Shown: piece by piece, positions 34,450-36,714 of the stretch
How the letters are laid out: each line of letters begins with the position of its first letter
Position numbering within the stretch: position 1 is the first letter of the stretch
NCBI GenBank assembly: GCA_036897625.1
Contig: JAYMTA010000156.1
Coordinates: forward strand, 1 to 36,714
Direction: 5' to 3'
Length of the DNA: 36,714 nucleotides
Origin: Pelargonium cotyledonis
Taxonomy: Eukaryota > Streptophyta > Magnoliopsida > Geraniales > Geraniaceae
Position numbers and translations under genes: made by a program
The notes under the pieces: model-generated
Databases searched by the model: none
What the model was told of the DNA's origin: nothing
What the model saw: the letters and a program-made list of their open reading frames with translations, nothing else

Positions 34450-36645
34450 TTAAGACCCGCTCGTGCCATTACTAGAGAAGAGTTTCTGACCTCCTCCCTT
34501 CCGCCAAACACCACGTGCTGGCAACCCGGCTGGAGGGTTGTTTCCATTCAGTCTCCCATTCATAGGATCTGGATCTTGATCAGGGTCGGAATCGGAATTC
34601 TTGTGATCCAAAAGTGCTGCTATTGAGCCATCACCCAAGCGTACTCTATGGAACTTTGATGTTTTCTTCCGTTGCTTGCTCCCACCTCCCCCATCTCCCG
34701 AACTTTTATTAGATCCACCGCTAGTAGTTGAAGGACCATCTTGGCTCTTCAGCTTCACAGACGGTTGACTAGTGGAACCTGTTACACTTGACTTCCCTTT
34801 GGCAGCACGATAACCATCCTTCGATAGCACCTCCTCCTCCTCTTGGGAAGGCTTGTAGTTGGATTGCAGTTTCCGTACAGTGCTTGTAATATTATCAGCT
34901 AATGTATCATTTAAGTTTATCTGCTTCTCAGGAACAATATGTTTACCTTTTCCTTTCTTAGTACCATTACCATCCTTCAAGAGGAAAATGCCAGGGCCCC
35001 GACCATACTCTTGTAAAGCAGTCATCTTCAAACTAGGGTTGTAGGTATCAATGAGCTCCTTCTGCTTCTCTGGATCAGGACAAAGTCGGGCCAAGTCAAT
35101 AACAAGATGTGAGAGGCCAAAAAGACGTACAAACTCAAGATAACTTTTTGTGTCAATCAAATCCTGGCGATATTGCCCAGACACATCTTTAAAAGTTGTG
35201 TATTTATCTTCATCAAAGTCGAGAGCAGAGCGTATCTTCTCCACCAATGACTTGTTTGCAGTGTGAACATCTTCCTCATGCGGTAAAGCCAGTAACTTAC
35301 GTAAATTTGCTGCAGAAACTGGAGGGAAATCAGAAGCAGATGGTTCCTTAGTTACATTCCCATCAAGGTTTGGGGCTGATGCAGAGTGGCTGATCCTAGT
35401 AGAGTGACCAGAGCTCTTCCAAGACCCAACTGACTGAGGTCTGTCAACCATTTCAGGCCAAGACGGAGACTGAGACTGAGACTGAGAAGATGCTGCTGAC
35501 CCACTAACAGAACTAGGAGATGCGACAGGCATGACCTTTGTAGTAGCCCTAACTTGAATTGGATTACTTAATGGTAGAGCAGGCCCACGACTAGTTGCTG
35601 GCCAGCCCTGAGACGGGCTTAGTAGATTCTTACTTTTGTTGTTTTTTTGACGTAATTGCGCCGCCATGCTAGCATTTGCCTTACCTTCAGATTCAAGTTT
35701 AGTTTTTAATCTGCTACTGCTGGATCCTGAGGAAAGGGGAGGAAAAGAGGACTCTTGCAAAGGTGCATTCCTAGAATTTTGACCCAAAGATTCATGTTTA
35801 GGTTTTTGTTGACTGCTGCTGGGTACTATGGGAAGGGGAGGGAAGGAGGATTCTTGCAGTGGTGCGGAGTTCTGGCCCAAAGCTTGACGATATCTAGCAG
35901 CAGATTCAGAATCTGTAGTCAATGCTTCAAACGGCTGAATGATTGGATCAATATCGTCTGTATCTCGAAAATCAGATGCTACTTGTGCTCGGGAAGACGA
36001 TGGTGGATCATCTACATTACTTGTCCCCAAACTTGCTTGAATGGCCATGGAGAGTTGATAATCAGAAGGCTCGCGATGAAATGTCCGCCCCCTCCCTCGA
36101 CGATGTTCCTGGGCATTATTATAACTCTTAAAGCGGAAGCTAGTTGGTATCTGTCGAGTAAGATTAAATGAATATGAAAAAGTAACAAATCAGAGTAGTA
36201 GAATGAAAAACTAAATGAAGCCAAAATACTAAGAATATACATAAAACAAAGGAAAACAAGATGGCAGAACTGGATAAAAAACATGAGAAAAAATTAAGGG
36301 CATTTGGAAAATTGTACATGCCTGAAGAGCAGCATTACGCTTGGAGCGAGACATTCTCCCCCCATGTTCAATAGTATTGTGCCTCTAAACATGAACAAGA
36401 AAAGGTCAGGAAATGGTGGCACTCAAATTACAACATGAAAATGAAAACAAAATTGATATACCAAGCCCTAAAGCACCATAGGAACGCACACATGCGCGCG
36501 CGCGCACACACACATATTGTACTATTTACAATAATTAAATGCACTAAATATTCACCTTTATTTCTGATTCTGATTGGAAGACAATAAACTTTTTGGCAAG
36601 GCATGCGTCATCCTCACAAAGGAAATGGTCTCGGCGGAAATGCAT
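34450..36645 (-). CDS. ZNF598/Hel2-like RING E3 ubiquitin ligase, 3' part (continues beyond the right edge)
   Basis: Visible exons in gene order: 36645-36556 (MHFRRDHFLCEDDACLAKKF), 36384-36322 (RHNTIEHGGRMSRSKRNAAL) and 36150-34450, the last ending at TAA 34450-34452; together 617 codons. The FLCEDDACLAKKF and RHNTIEHGGRMSR stretches are the Cys/His zinc-finger region that follows the RING domain in the Hel2/ZNF598 family. The N-terminal RING lies outside the window. The long last exon is rich in Ser, Pro and Gln and carries two copies of APLQESSFPPL, then a helical region (ANLRKLLALP, EKIRSALDFDEDKYTTFKDV) and a Gly/Lys-rich end. Family members ubiquitinate 40S proteins at collided ribosomes; the function here is inferred from homology. 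The intron after 36322 begins with GC, not GT. Confidence 0.9.
36321..36322 (-). other. Apparent GC-AG intron in the Hel2-like gene
   Basis: On the gene strand the exon ends CTTCAG and the intron opens GCATGT, ending TTACTCGACAG at 36151. A GT donor three bases further on would add one residue plus one base and break the frame of the next exon, while the GC donor preserves the conserved LQIPTSF junction. Confidence 0.65.
36490..36514. repeat. Short (GC)n(AC)n microsatellite in a Hel2-like intron
   Basis: Alternating purine-pyrimidine sequence GCGCGCGC followed by ACACAC within the intron between 36385 and 36555. This type of sequence can adopt Z-DNA in vitro; no role is evident. Confidence 0.75.
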
Positions 36646-36714
36646 CTACAAAAGTAAACAGCTGTTAGTTTATAAAGATAAACCGAATAAAACCAACTTA
36701 ATAATAAAAATGTT

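Noticed and set aside
1-36714. A new defence, secondary-metabolite or other multi-gene system
   Set aside because: The intact genes belong to unrelated, familiar plant families, and the remaining sequence is explained by transposons, pseudogenes and introns.

Overview
This is nuclear DNA of a flowering plant, almost certainly a eudicot. The genes have many short AT-rich introns with GT-AG borders, and the families are plant ones: an SBP-box factor, a full-size PDR/ABCG transporter, an X8-domain protein, and CACTA, Stowaway-like and LTR elements. An asterid origin is possible, but I cannot fix the species from this sequence.

Layout. (1) 1-1070: the end of an acidic reading frame, nine tandem ~42-bp units, repeated short motifs and a strong TATA box. 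This resembles the intergenic/promoter part of a plant retroelement, perhaps an endogenous pararetrovirus. (2) 1071-2835: AT-rich spacer, then the leader of an SPL gene with short upstream ORFs. (3) 2836-7716 (+): a complete 10-exon SPL1/SPL12-type transcription factor gene, 1012 aa as reconstructed. (4) 8474-14545 (-): a PDR-type ABCG transporter pseudogene. It has three frame disruptions and has lost the signature/Walker B half of its first nucleotide-binding domain. (5) 15350-20520 (+): a decayed CACTA (En/Spm) element with a TNP2-like transposase, itself broken by a 468-bp solo LTR flanked by a perfect 5-bp target duplication. (6) 20540-21253: a second PDR remnant, with exon 5 fused to exon 1 and followed by the same 5' flank as the first copy. 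The locus was therefore once a tandem PDR pair, and the CACTA sits where the body of copy 2 should be. (7) 21689-22366 (+): a small four-exon secreted X8 (CBM43) protein gene. (8) 23094-33308 (-): a 20-exon WD40 gene of the WDR6/Trm734 family (1401 aa), with two related MITEs in its introns. (9) 34450 to beyond the right edge (-): the 3' part of a ZNF598/Hel2-type E3 ligase gene, with one apparent GC-AG intron.

The four intact genes are independent plant genes, not an operon or cluster. WDR6 (tRNA wobble 2'-O-methylation partner) and Hel2/ZNF598 (ribosome-collision sensor) both serve translation, but their adjacency is probably chance. I found no convincing new biological system. The most informative content is the layered history of the 8.4-21.3 kb region and the regulatory-looking repeats at the left edge. 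Exon borders were assigned by eye from reading-frame continuity, GT/AG sites and remembered family conservation. No alignment or database search was run.
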